Position numbers and translations under genes: made by a program
Assembly (NCBI GenBank): GCA_028696945.1
Contig: JAQVGD010000007.1
Coordinates: forward strand, 1-39,665
Length of the DNA stretch: 39,665 nt
Reading direction: 5' to 3'
Origin: Lutibacter sp.
GTDB lineage: Bacteria; Bacteroidota; Bacteroidia; Flavobacteriales; Flavobacteriaceae
Notes under the pieces: generated by a model
Seen by the model: only the letters and a program-made list of their open reading frames with translations
Told to the model about the DNA's origin: nothing
Database searches by the model: none
Shown here: in pieces, positions 17,315 through 25,688 of the stretch
How positions within the stretch are numbered: the stretch's first letter is position 1
Layout of the letters: each line of letters opens with the position of its first letter

Positions 17315-17661
17315 ATTTCAGAAAAAGCCTCCATTGTGCAACATCTTGAATATTTATTGTGATGTACTTACCCAAAAATATAAATAGCTAGCAATCAATA
17401 CACGCTATAATTTGCCTAAAATGGAACTCTTATAAGTAAGATTCTCTCCCAAATTAGATCAAGGAAGTTCTTGAAATAAAATTAGATTTTTCGACCCTAA
17501 AGTGTTAAATTTATACATGCTAAAAAAAAAATATGAAATGTCCGTTATTAAATTTCAACCAACAGAGATAAATACCTTGGGCATTCCCTGCTCGCCCAGT
17601 AGTTATTGAGCTTTTCGAAATGCAGACGAACGTCTTCTAGTTTCCTAAATATTTTATACAG
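17315..17661. other. Intergenic region before the histidine kinase gene
   Basis: No gene. The only structure seen is AGACG-AA-CGTCT (17624-17635), a 12-bp palindrome 26 bases before the kinase start codon that could be a small hairpin or operator. No TGACC/GGTCA operator is present, so the kinase-regulator operon does not appear to be autoregulated through that motif. Confidence 0.45.
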
Positions 17662-20600
17662 ATGAAAAACACAACTCACAATAAAGATTTGTTTCAAAAT
17701 ATTTTTGAAGCTTCTATTGAAGGCATTATAGCTGTTAATGAAGATGGGCGTATTTTAACTACAAATCCTGCGTGCGAACAACTATTTGGTTATGAATCTG
17801 GAGAATTGATAGGTAAAAATATTGAAATTCTTATTCCTGAAAAACTTAAGCACCAATATAAAATCTACATCAAAAAGCATATAATGCCTCCTAAAAGAGA
17901 AACTGATATTTGGGGGATTAAAAAAGATGGTAGCAAATTTAGTTTAAACATTGGTTTAAGTCCTACAGTAATTGATGGAAAAAATGCGACCATCGCTTTT
18001 TTTTGGGATGCCACCCAACAGAAAAATGATTTAAGAATCATTAAACAAACAAACGCAAAACTTATAGAAAGCAACCGAAAGTTTGATGCACTGATAAATA
18101 ACCTGAAAGGAATTGTGTACCGTTGTAAAAACAATAGGAATTACGAAATGGATTATATCAGCGAAGGCTGTTTGGAAATTACTGGCTATACTTCTGATGA
18201 TTTTATGAACCAAACCATAAACTTTGGAAACCTTATTTTGGCCGAAGAACGAGATTTTACTTGGAAAAGCACACAAAATACGTTAAAGCAGAAAAAACCA
18301 TATAGTGTTGAATATCGTATTAAATCTAAAAACGGAACCATAAAGTACGTCTGGGAAAAAGGCTCGGCAATTTACAACAATCAAGACGAAGTGGTAATGT
18401 TAGAAGGTTTTATAGCTGATATAACACCACAAAAAGAAACTGAATTGGAATTGCGCAGTAGCGAAGCAAAAATAAAAGCCTTATTGGAAGCCAATCCGGA
18501 TATAATGCTTATTCAGGATTGTAAAGGCGTGTATCTTGATTGGTATGCCAACAGTCCCGAAAAATTACCTATGCCACCAGAAAAATTTATTGGTGTGACT
18601 ATGGAAAAAATATTACATCCTGAGGTGTATCAAAAAATAAAAACGTCGCACAACAAGGTAATCGAATCTGGAAAAATGCAGATTGCAGAATATAGCGTTC
18701 AAGGTAAAAACGGTCAGGAACATTATGAAGCCCGCGTGGTTCTTATGGACGACCACAGCCTTTTAACCATTGTTCGTAACGTTACCCAAGAAAGAACTAA
18801 AGACACTTTACTTACCATACAAAACAACGCCCTAGCCTCTGCCAGTAATGGCATCGTGATTGCAGATGCACAACAACCACATAAACCTATTATTTATTGC
18901 AATGCTGCTTTTGAAAAAATGACAGGCTATTCTCAAAAAGAAGTATTGGGAAGAAACAGCCGATTTCTACAAAATGATGATCGGGATCAAAAGGAAATTG
19001 GCATCATAAAAAATGCCTTTATCAAGGGAGAAACTTGTAAAGTAACAATACGTAATTATAGAAAAGATGGCACCATGTTCTGGAACAACGTTACCATAAA
19101 CCCTGTGCATAATGAGGAAAATATACTAACGCATTTTATAGGTGTGCAAAACGATGTTACGAACAAAGTAAAGGAAGAAAAATTCAAGGATCAAACTAGA
19201 GAAATACTGGAGTTAATAGTCCAAAACAAACAATTAAAAACCATTGGCTATAAGATTGTGGAAACCCTCGAGACCCATTTTAAGGATTGTGTGGCTTCCA
19301 TTTTATTGTTGGACACTGAGCATAAAACACTTCACAAATTGGTAGCACCAAACTTACCAGAATCTTTTATCGAATATATTGAGGGCGTTACAATTGGATC
19401 AAAATTGGGTTCTTGTGGTACAGCTGCCTTTTTAAGAAAAGAAATTATTGTATCCAATATCTCAACCAATATCCTTTGGGAAGATTATAAGGAAATAGGC
19501 TTAAAAAGCGGCTTTAAAGCTTGCTGGTCATTTCCTATAATGTCATCTACCAATCAAGTGCTCGGTACAATTGCAATATATAGTATGTTAGCTAGAAAAC
19601 CTTTAGCAGAAGAAAAAAAGATCCTTCTAGATATGACCCATTTGATAAGTATTGCGATAGAAAATCACAACAATTCCATCACTATACAAGAAAATAGACT
19701 TGAACTTGAAAAGTATGCTCAAAACCTAGAAAAAAAAGTTCAAGAGCGTACACAGGAGGTAATGTCAACCGTACAAAAACTGGTAGAATCCAATTTAAAT
19801 CTCGAAGACCAAATACTCATAACCAAATTAGCAGAAGGCGAAGCTATTACTAGTAAAAGTATTGCATCAGAAATTGCCAAAAACTTCCCTAACGGTTTTG
19901 TTGCCGTAATGAACAAAGATTCAAAGATACTGTTTGCTGAAGGTGATGCTTTAACACAGTTAGGGTTAAAACAGATTTTTTATGAAGGAATAACCGTTGA
20001 TGATATTCCTCTTTTTTCTGAAACACAAAAAGCACTAATTAAGGAAAATATTACAAAAACACTTGCTGGGCAGCATCACTCTTTTGAAGTTAATTATCAA
20101 GGCAGGTACTTCGCTGTAAACACAGCCCCTTTGGTTGATGAAAATAATAAAATAAGCAATGCATTGCACGTTTATAGCGATATTTCTCAACAAAAAGAAG
20201 TTGAATTTGCTATACAGAATGCCTTAATAAAAGAACGGGAATTAAACGAACTTAAATCACGCTTTGTATCTATGGCATCGCATGAGTTTAGAACCCCTTT
20301 GAGTGCCATACTCACTTCAGCAATTTTAATTGGCAAGCAAAACGGACAGGGGAAAGAGCAAAAAAGAGAGAAATATGTAACTCAAATTGAAAAGAATGTA
20401 AATAATCTTGTTGTTATTCTTAATGACTTTCTCTCATTAAGCAAACTGGAAGAGGGAAAAGTAGTGGCAATACCAAAGCGGTTCGATTTGATTTCATTTT
20501 TTAAAATATTGGTCGAAGAAAGCAATATAGGCTTAAAAAAGAATCAAACTATAAGTATAAATAGTCCAAATGAAGAACTCTTTGTGCATTTAGATGTAAA

Positions 20601-20928
20601 ATTACTAAAGCATATAATTAACAATCTTTTGTCCAATGCATCAAAATATTCGCCAGAAGCATCGAGCATATATCTTAAAATATTGCAAAATCAAGAAAAT
20701 GTGGTCATTCAAATTACAGATCAAGGCATAGGCATTCCAGAGGAAGAACAAAAGTACTTGTTTGCTCGTTTTTTTAGGGCAAAAAATGCCGCCAATATCG
20801 AAGGCACCGGCTTGGGTTTAAATATTGTAAAACAATATACAACGTTAATGGGCGGAACTATTGAGTTTAAAAGTGGTATAAACAAAGGCACAACCTTTTC
20901 TGTTGAGCTTCCAATACATAAGGAATGA
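17662..20928 (+). CDS. Multi-PAS/GAF sensor histidine kinase with LOV-like domain
   Basis: 1088 residues, no membrane segment, so cytosolic. Rough order: PAS (9-120), PAS (140-262), PAS (268-385), LOV-like PAS (390-510), GAF (515-685), coiled coil (690-745), PAS-like (755-870), HisKA (870-940) and HATPase (985-1086). The phosphoacceptor is His874 in FVSMASHEFRTPLSA. The ATPase has the N box NNLLSNASKYSP, G1 DQGIGIP and G2 GTGLGLNIV. The LOV-like domain has GRNSRFLQ, NYRKDG, FWNN and FIGVQNDV, so the flavin-contacting Asn/Asn/Gln set is kept but the photoactive Cys is Ser433. A redox or gas signal is therefore likelier than blue light (inference). Its stop overlaps the regulator start by ATGA, so the two form a translationally coupled pair. 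Confidence 0.92.
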   Translation: MKNTTHNKDLFQNIFEASIEGIIAVNEDGRILTTNPACEQLFGYESGELIGKNIEILIPEKLKHQYKIYIKKHIMPPKRETDIWGIKKDGSKFSLNIGLSPTVIDGKNATIAFFWDATQQKNDLRIIKQTNAKLIESNRKFDALINNLKGIVYRCKNNRNYEMDYISEGCLEITGYTSDDFMNQTINFGNLILAEERDFTWKSTQNTLKQKKPYSVEYRIKSKNGTIKYVWEKGSAIYNNQDEVVMLEGFIADITPQKETELELRSSEAKIKALLEANPDIMLIQDCKGVYLDWYANSPEKLPMPPEKFIGVTMEKILHPEVYQKIKTSHNKVIESGKMQIAEYSVQGKNGQEHYEARVVLMDDHSLLTIVRNVTQERTKDTLLTIQNNALASASNGIVIADAQQPHKPIIYCNAAFEKMTGYSQKEVLGRNSRFLQNDDRDQKEIGIIKNAFIKGETCKVTIRNYRKDGTMFWNNVTINPVHNEENILTHFIGVQNDVTNKVKEEKFKDQTREILELIVQNKQLKTIGYKIVETLETHFKDCVASILLLDTEHKTLHKLVAPNLPESFIEYIEGVTIGSKLGSCGTAAFLRKEIIVSNISTNILWEDYKEIGLKSGFKACWSFPIMSSTNQVLGTIAIYSMLARKPLAEEKKILLDMTHLISIAIENHNNSITIQENRLELEKYAQNLEKKVQERTQEVMSTVQKLVESNLNLEDQILITKLAEGEAITSKSIASEIAKNFPNGFVAVMNKDSKILFAEGDALTQLGLKQIFYEGITVDDIPLFSETQKALIKENITKTLAGQHHSFEVNYQGRYFAVNTAPLVDENNKISNALHVYSDISQQKEVEFAIQNALIKERELNELKSRFVSMASHEFRTPLSAILTSAILIGKQNGQGKEQKREKYVTQIEKNVNNLVVILNDFLSLSKLEEGKVVAIPKRFDLISFFKILVEESNIGLKKNQTISINSPNEELFVHLDVKLLKHIINNLLSNASKYSPEASSIYLKILQNQENVVIQITDQGIGIPEEEQKYLFARFFRAKNAANIEGTGLGLNIVKQYTTLMGGTIEFKSGINKGTTFSVELPIHKE

Positions 20929-21995
20929 AAAAAGTACTATTAATAGAAGATAATGAAGACGTTCGCGAAAATACAGCAGATATTTTAAAACTGGCGGGTT
21001 ATAGTGTTGCCACAGCCGAAAATGGAAAAATAGGTGTTAAAATTGCAGAACAATTACTTCCAGACGTTATTGTATGTGATATTATGATGCCAGAACTAGA
21101 TGGTTTTGAAGTCCTTCGGATTTTGGACAAGAACACTAAAACAGCGAGTATTCCATTTATATTCCTGACAGCCAAAACAGAAAAAATAGATATGCGAAAA
21201 GGAATGAATTTAGGCGCAGATGATTATTTGACCAAACCCTTTAGCGAAAACGAATTGTTAGATGCAATAAACAGTCGCTTAAAAAAATACGATTTCTTAA
21301 AAAAAGAATTTTCACATACTATTGAAGGTATTTCCAAATTTATTGAAGAAGCTTCTGCATATCTGGATTTAGAGCACTTGTCAAAAAAATTTACTCCAAA
21401 AGTATATAAAAAGAAAGACTTGGTTTTTATGGAAGGTAGTACAGCAAATTCTTTATATTTTATTGAAAGTGGCGTAATAAAAACGTATAAAACCAGCGAA
21501 AAAGGTAAAGAATTTGTAACAGGCTTGTTTGGTTCGGGAGACTTTATAGGACAATTATCCTTATTAACAGACCAAAGAACCTATATTGAATCTGCTGCCA
21601 TACTTAAAGATGCAACCCTATATGAAATACCACAATTAGATTTTATAACACTTATTTACAGCAATAAAGACGTGTCTAATAAGTTTGTAAGTTTAATTTC
21701 TAATAATTTGGTTGAAGTACAAGAAAAATTAGTAAACATGGCGTATGCCTCAGTGCGCCAACGTGTAGCAAAAGCATTACTGGACTTATACAAAAAAAGA
21801 ATTTTAATAAATGAAGAAAATGATGGCATTAGCATCGCCAGAGAAGATTTTGCAGGAATTGTTGGTACTGCAACAGAAACATCTATACGTATGCTAACTG
21901 TATTTAAGGAGGAAGGTTTAATTACTATTGGATCAAGTGGAAAAATTGTAATCCAAAATAAAAAAGCGATGGAAGATATTGTAATTTTCAATTAA
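20925..21995 (+). CDS. Response regulator with receiver, cNMP-binding and CRP/FNR HTH domains
   Basis: 356 residues. Receiver domain at 1-120 with acidic pocket ED9, phosphoacceptor Asp52 (VCDIMMPELDG) and Lys in LTKPF. A helical linker (120-150) leads to a CRP-type effector fold (about 150-265; LVFMEGSTANSLYFIESGVIKTY) and a winged HTH (about 270-345) whose recognition segment is TATETSIRMLTVFKEEGLI. CRP's DNA-contacting RE..R is here TE..xR, FNR-like, which suits a TGAC half-site. No N-terminal cysteines for an FeS cluster are seen, so phosphorylation by the adjacent kinase is the likely input. It is the best candidate to bind the TGACCTWGGTCA sites in this island. The last codon borders a MITE-like insertion. 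Confidence 0.9.
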   Translation: MKKVLLIEDNEDVRENTADILKLAGYSVATAENGKIGVKIAEQLLPDVIVCDIMMPELDGFEVLRILDKNTKTASIPFIFLTAKTEKIDMRKGMNLGADDYLTKPFSENELLDAINSRLKKYDFLKKEFSHTIEGISKFIEEASAYLDLEHLSKKFTPKVYKKKDLVFMEGSTANSLYFIESGVIKTYKTSEKGKEFVTGLFGSGDFIGQLSLLTDQRTYIESAAILKDATLYEIPQLDFITLIYSNKDVSNKFVSLISNNLVEVQEKLVNMAYASVRQRVAKALLDLYKKRILINEENDGISIAREDFAGIVGTATETSIRMLTVFKEEGLITIGSSGKIVIQNKKAMEDIVIFN

Positions 21996-22001
21996 AAAAG
22001 T

Positions 22002-22240
22002 CATTGTTGTCCGATAAAAATTTATAAAAAATGATTTATCTCTATCAAAACTGGACTTTACAAACAGTTCGCCCTGCTGGGCTTGTTTTTGGAAAAAATC
22101 TAATTTTCTACAAGCAGTAAGTCCCGATGGGACTAAAATAGCTCCAGAGGAGCTACATGTTTGTAGAAACATAAAATAATTTATCAATTAAAGCCCCATC
22201 GGGGCGACCTGTTTATCAAAAATTTAATCGGACAATAATG
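22002..22240. mobile_element. MITE-like element with 9-bp target duplication
   Basis: 239 bp bounded by imperfect inverted ends: CATTGTTGTCCGATAAAAA on the left and, inverted on the right, CATTATTGTCCGATTAAAT. It is flanked by TAAAAAAGT on both sides (21993-22001 and 22241-22249), a perfect 9-bp direct repeat; the left copy includes the TAA stop of the regulator gene. It has no coding capacity. Inside are four short palindromes, including AGTCCCGATGGGACT (22120-22134), TAGCTCCAGAGGAGCTA (22139-22155) and GCCCCATCGGGGC (22193-22205). The ends match the IS start at the right edge of the window (TGTCCGATAAAAA), which points to an IS4-type transposase as its mobiliser. Confidence 0.75.
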
Positions 22241-22271
22241 TAAAAAAGTATAAATTTTTGTTTAAAATGAC

Positions 22272-22283
22272 TGACTGGCATCA
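22272..22283 (+). promoter_or_regulatory. Degenerate operator before the stress-protein gene
   Basis: TGACTGGCATCA keeps the outer parts of TGACCTWGGTCA and is followed by TTTC as in the strong sites. Its centre is 29.5 bp before TATCTTAG (22307-22314), a one-mismatch TANNTTTG; the gene starts at 22345. Sequence alone is weak; the matching geometry supports it. Confidence 0.45.
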
Positions 22284-22344
22284 TTTCCTATAATTAGTGG
22301 ACATACTATCTTAGTATTCTACAAATGTTATTATTTAAATTAAA

Positions 22345-22845
22345 ATGATTTCAGAAAATTATAATACAAAACAAAAACAAATTTGCATTAAAGCATACCA
22401 ACATTTATGGGAACTAGAGGAGACTTTGCAATTTATTGAGAATAAAAAAGAGTTGCATCTTCAAATTTCAATTCTCGGAAAAGTAAATCAATTTAATTCA
22501 GACAAAGAAAATAGCATTATAAATAAAAACAAAAATATAAAAGCACATTGGAAAAGCCTTTTTGGAGATCGTGTTAATTTTGGTAGTTTTAACAATCCTG
22601 AAATTGGAACTGTTTTTATTGTTGGATTTTTATCTTCAATATTTCTTCATAAGATAAACGGAAAACCTCTGGCAATGTTATCATCTGGTATTTATGGTAT
22701 TTTAAGAGGATTGGGTGTTAGTGAAGCACAAACTACCATCTATTTAAAAATGCTAAATTGTGGCAGTTATTTACTGGTTTTTAGAGGTTCTAAAAACGAC
22801 CTAGGTATTATCACAAAGGTTCTAGAAGAAAAAGAGAATGGATAA
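22345..22845 (+). CDS. Small stress-type protein (weakly DUF1269-like)
   Basis: 166 residues. The C-terminal half, with a glycine- and hydrophobic-rich stretch (IGTVFIVGFLSSIFLHKINGKPLAMLSSGIYG) followed by LRGLGVSEAQTTIYLKMLNCGSYLLVFRG, recalls DUF1269-type general stress proteins, where a glycine-zipper hydrophobic part precedes GIP..EA..Y...LK.G..LL.V. The similarity is by pattern and may be wrong. The N-terminus (1-80) is polar and helical. It is preceded by a degenerate operator/promoter of the local regulon, and its stop lies six bases from the stop of the convergent protease gene, so the two transcripts overlap at their 3' ends. Confidence 0.5.
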   Translation: MISENYNTKQKQICIKAYQHLWELEETLQFIENKKELHLQISILGKVNQFNSDKENSIINKNKNIKAHWKSLFGDRVNFGSFNNPEIGTVFIVGFLSSIFLHKINGKPLAMLSSGIYGILRGLGVSEAQTTIYLKMLNCGSYLLVFRGSKNDLGIITKVLEEKENG

Positions 22846-22851
22846 ACTTCT

Positions 22852-23877
22852 TTATTCCTTGATAAAATGAATAACGCTAATTTGTCCGCCTCGAAGTATC
22901 GTGATTGGCATTATATCTCCTTTTTTAAATTCCTCCTGTCTTTTCCTTAACGGCTTTTGAAAATTTGGTTGCCCAAAACTAATTCCGCCGATATTCAATA
23001 TAATATCACCACCAATTAAAAGTTCCACGCCATCTATTGTTGCTTCAATAAAACCTCCTTTAAGACCAATTTTAGCGGCTGTTCCTTTTGAAGATACAGT
23101 AAGTACCAGCAATCCAGATTCTTGGGGAACATTTAGTGCTTTTGCAGCCGCCCCTGTTAGCAATATTGAGTTCATTCCTGTCCAGATATTTGGCCGATCC
23201 ATTAACAATTTATTGTCGGTATTTGAAGAAATAGCGAATCCAACACCATTGAATCCTCCAGAAGCACTATAAATACTGCTGGTAATTCCTATCAATTCTC
23301 CTTTCATATTAAACATTGGGCTACCCGAGCTTCCTTTGTTTATAGCAGCATCGGTTTGTAAGAGTTCAATTTTTACAAAATCATTGATTAAACCTTTGGG
23401 TGTGTGCCTCCCGCTCAAAATACCCTTGGATATTGTTTGTTTAAGTCCAAATGGAGCACCTAACACGAAAATATCATCTCCTATCTTCTGCGCATCCGAA
23501 TTACCAATTTTTACAACCTTCTTGTTCTTTTTTTTGAATATGCCATTAATTTTGATCAAAGCCACATCTGCCAATGGGTTTGATGACAGGACTTCAGCTT
23601 CATACACTTCGCCATCGAAAAATTCTACTTGCACCAGTTCTGCCAATTGCACAACATGTGCCGCCGTCCAAATAAGCCCATCTTCAGAAATAAGAACTCC
23701 CGAACCTTGTTTGGCTCTGGTTACCAAAGTAAGATTATCATCCACTTTTTTGGGCTCAATATTCAAAATATTAATCACAACAACAGCTGGACTAACCTCA
23801 TCGTAAAGTTTAGAGAGATTTTGTGCAGATTGGGTAAGTGTAAATAATAGAAAAAAAGAAAAAAATAGTCTATTCAT
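22852..23877 (-). CDS. HtrA/DegP-like periplasmic serine protease with PDZ domain
   Basis: 341 residues with a signal peptide (MNRLFFSFFLLFTLTQSAQ). The chymotrypsin-fold domain (about 20-225) shows the catalytic triad: His in WTAAHVV, Asp in NPLADVALIKI and Ser in INKGSSGSPMFN. The active-site loop deviates from the usual GNSGGP to GSSGSP, but the Ser and the following Gly are kept. A single PDZ domain (about 235-335; GLLVLTVSSKGTAAKIGLKGG) should bind exposed C-termini of misfolded envelope proteins. The protein is shorter than the usual two-PDZ DegP and resembles DegS in architecture. It is a single minus-strand gene; a possible promoter (24005-24037) and the distant operator at 24366 lie upstream. 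Confidence 0.87.
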   Translation of the reverse strand: MNRLFFSFFLLFTLTQSAQNLSKLYDEVSPAVVVINILNIEPKKVDDNLTLVTRAKQGSGVLISEDGLIWTAAHVVQLAELVQVEFFDGEVYEAEVLSSNPLADVALIKINGIFKKKNKKVVKIGNSDAQKIGDDIFVLGAPFGLKQTISKGILSGRHTPKGLINDFVKIELLQTDAAINKGSSGSPMFNMKGELIGITSSIYSASGGFNGVGFAISSNTDNKLLMDRPNIWTGMNSILLTGAAAKALNVPQESGLLVLTVSSKGTAAKIGLKGGFIEATIDGVELLIGGDIILNIGGISFGQPNFQKPLRKRQEEFKKGDIMPITILRGGQISVIHFIKE

Positions 23878-24004
23878 TTTTATTTAGTTTAATGGGTTTA
23901 GAATATGTCTTAAAACAGAAACGGAAAGCCTTGGCTTCCCATTTCCTAATAAGACGATTAATTTTATTGATACATCTGTTTAATTAAATTATAAAATTCT
24001 ATTT

Positions 24005-24037
24005 CTAAAATACTATAATAAATCAAACTTTGGCAAA
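24005..24037 (-). promoter_or_regulatory. Possible promoter of the HtrA-like gene
   Basis: Read on the minus strand, TTTG, then 21 bases, then TATTTTAG (one mismatch to TANNTTTG). The spacing suits a Bacteroidota housekeeping promoter. It lies about 130 bp upstream of the start codon. Confidence 0.35.
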
Positions 24038-24365
24038 ATTAATTTTAATCGTTTCCTATTGGTTAAACACGCCTTACAGCAGATACGACCAATGCTTTAT
24101 TATATTTTTTTAAAGGAAACGGAGAGATCTAAATTTCTCGGCTTCTTTTTTAAGGTATTAAATTTATCTCATTACCACTTACTGCTATTCTGCATTGCTC
24201 TATCGCTAGGCCAATGTAAAAAAATACAAAGATTGTGAAATACTTTTTATACCTTCAAGATTTTCATTGTATTGCCACTTTGAAAATCTATATTTATTCT
24301 GTTATCAAAGAACGATCTAGTTTTTTATTGTAAACTAAATTACGTGATTTTTGAAACTTGAGGAA

Positions 24366-24377
24366 TGACCTAGGTCA
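24366..24377. promoter_or_regulatory. Operator TGACCTAGGTCA, copy (a)
   Basis: A perfect 12-bp palindrome identical to the site before the SDR gene. At 29.5 bp on the minus-strand side lies TAATTTAG (one mismatch to TANNTTTG); on the plus side lies TAGCATTT (two mismatches). It could serve the HtrA-like gene (start about 490 bp away), the CMD gene (about 400 bp away), or both. Confidence 0.6.
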
Positions 24378-24413
24378 GTCGGGTAATTTTTTTCTGAATT
24401 TAGCATTTAGTGT

Positions 24414-24449
24414 CATTGTTGTCTGATAAAAATGTATAAAAAATGATTT
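24414..24449. repeat. Remnant end of the MITE/IS family
   Basis: CATTGTTGTCTGATAAAAA followed by an AT stretch closely matches the left 36 bases of the MITE at 22002, with two or three differences. No matching right end is present nearby, so it looks like a solo end left after deletion. Confidence 0.6.
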
Positions 24450-24776
24450 TGACATAATAAATGTCTCTAATTTTGGTATATCCAACCACATCAAAGAATT
24501 TTATTCCTACTATTTCTAGCTAAACCACTATGAAGTGTCTTGTGTTTTTAAAACGGACTTAAAACCTGTTACATTATTGAAATCCAAAGTAATACGGTTA
24601 CCGAATATGCTTTTAAATGATTAATAGATTCAAATAAATTAGCGAAACCTGCCCAACGGTTTACCCGCTAAAGAAGGACAAGTGGGTTCGTGGTTAAAGT
24701 TTCTAAAAACCAAAAACGAGATGTATTAAAGTGCATAGTTTTGACTAAATTTGAGGTCAATAAAGAATAGATAAAT

Positions 24777-25430
24777 ATGAAAATAAACATCCCTGAATCA
24801 ATAAGTTCAAGAATTGAATTTAAGCGCAAGTTCAGTTTGTGGGAAATGTACCGCTCTTTTATTTTCTTTCCACGGGCAATGGCTAAGATGATTGGAAATA
24901 ACAAAAGCAAATTAGTTGACAATGATTTTATAAGGCGTTTACAATTGGCAGTAACCGAAGTAAACGGTTGCCCTGCCTGCTCCTATCAACATACAAAAAT
25001 GGCTTTGCAACAAGGAATGAGCGGTGAAGAAATCAGCAGTTTTTTAAGTGGCGGAGATCAGTATATTAAGCCCGAAGAAGCAAAAGCCATCATGTTTGCG
25101 CAACATTTTGCAGATTCAAGAGGATATCCTAAAAAATATGCTTATGATTCCATTGTAAAAGAATATAGCGAAAAGGAAGCAAACATTATACTTTCTGCTG
25201 TCCAAACAATGATTGCAGGAAATATGTATGGAATTCCATATAGCGCATTTCAATCCAGACTTAAAGGAAAGCCTTACAAAGACAGTTCCTTATTTTATGA
25301 ATTGGGAATGATGGTAACAGGTGTTCTTTTATTACCAATTGCAATTGTTCACGGACTTTTGAGGGCTTTGGCTGGACTCCCAAATAAAAGGCTTGATAAA
25401 AGTACGATGGATGAAGATGATGGACTTTAA
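24777..25430 (+). CDS. AhpD/carboxymuconolactone decarboxylase-like protein
   Basis: 217 residues with the AhpD-type redox motif NGCPACSYQHTKMA (C65-x-x-C68-xxx-H72) in an all-helical CMD domain (about 45-165). The family includes alkylhydroperoxidase D, which uses the cysteine pair to reduce peroxides or regenerate peroxiredoxin. A hydrophobic segment near the C-terminus (ELGMMVTGVLLLPIAIVHGLL, about 175-197) could attach it to the membrane, which is unusual for AhpD. The ATG is preceded by TAAATTTG and the palindrome-like TTGAC-N10-GTCAA. In this island it would fit peroxide defence; the substrate is unknown. Confidence 0.82.
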   Translation: MKINIPESISSRIEFKRKFSLWEMYRSFIFFPRAMAKMIGNNKSKLVDNDFIRRLQLAVTEVNGCPACSYQHTKMALQQGMSGEEISSFLSGGDQYIKPEEAKAIMFAQHFADSRGYPKKYAYDSIVKEYSEKEANIILSAVQTMIAGNMYGIPYSAFQSRLKGKPYKDSSLFYELGMMVTGVLLLPIAIVHGLLRALAGLPNKRLDKSTMDEDDGL

Positions 25431-25531
25431 ATTGTAACAAATTAATATAAACTTCTATATTAAAAATGACCTCGTCAATGTTTTACGGATATCCATTTTG
25501 ATAGCGAACATGTCGAGATTCCTATATTAAC

Positions 25532-25645
25532 ATGACCGATTTTGGACTGCATATCGCCAACATTATTTTTTATGTCTTTCATACGGTATTGATTTTTTTC
25601 AACCTATTTGGGTGGCTTCATCCCCGAATGCGAAAGCTCAATTAG
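25532..25645 (+). pseudogene. Truncated DUF2784-like gene fragment
   Basis: A 37-codon frame reads MTDFGLHIANIIFYVFHTVL then IFFNLFGWLHPRMRKLN and stops at TAG. This resembles the first membrane helix of DUF2784 proteins, which continue for another 80 or so residues with a conserved CPLTDW motif that is absent here. It ends about 40 bp before the convergent atpG stop, so it is probably the stump of a gene cut off when the ATPase operon arrived or the region rearranged. Confidence 0.45.
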
Positions 25646-25688
25646 TCAATTGAACAAGATTATCAAAATGCGAAAAGGCTGACCTGAC

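Larger units (their letters stand above)
23878..24776. other. Long intergenic region between htrA-like and CMD-like genes
   Basis: About 900 bp with no gene. It holds a possible htrA promoter, operator copy (a) and a remnant of the MITE/IS end. TTGAC-N10-GTCAA (24741-24760) overlaps a perfect TAAATTTG (24746-24753) right before the CMD gene and may be its core promoter. The rest shows only weak hairpins. Confidence 0.55.

Noticed and set aside
22002-22240. CRISPR array
   Set aside because: The short palindromes inside differ from one another and there are no regular repeat-spacer units or cas genes.
23336-23806. 156-aa ORF antisense to the HtrA-like gene
   Set aside because: A shadow of the real gene, whose signal peptide, catalytic triad and PDZ domain are all on the other strand.
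25467-25477. TGACCTCGTCA as a further regulon operator
   Set aside because: The half-sites are one base too close and no TANNTTTG lies at the expected distance on either side.
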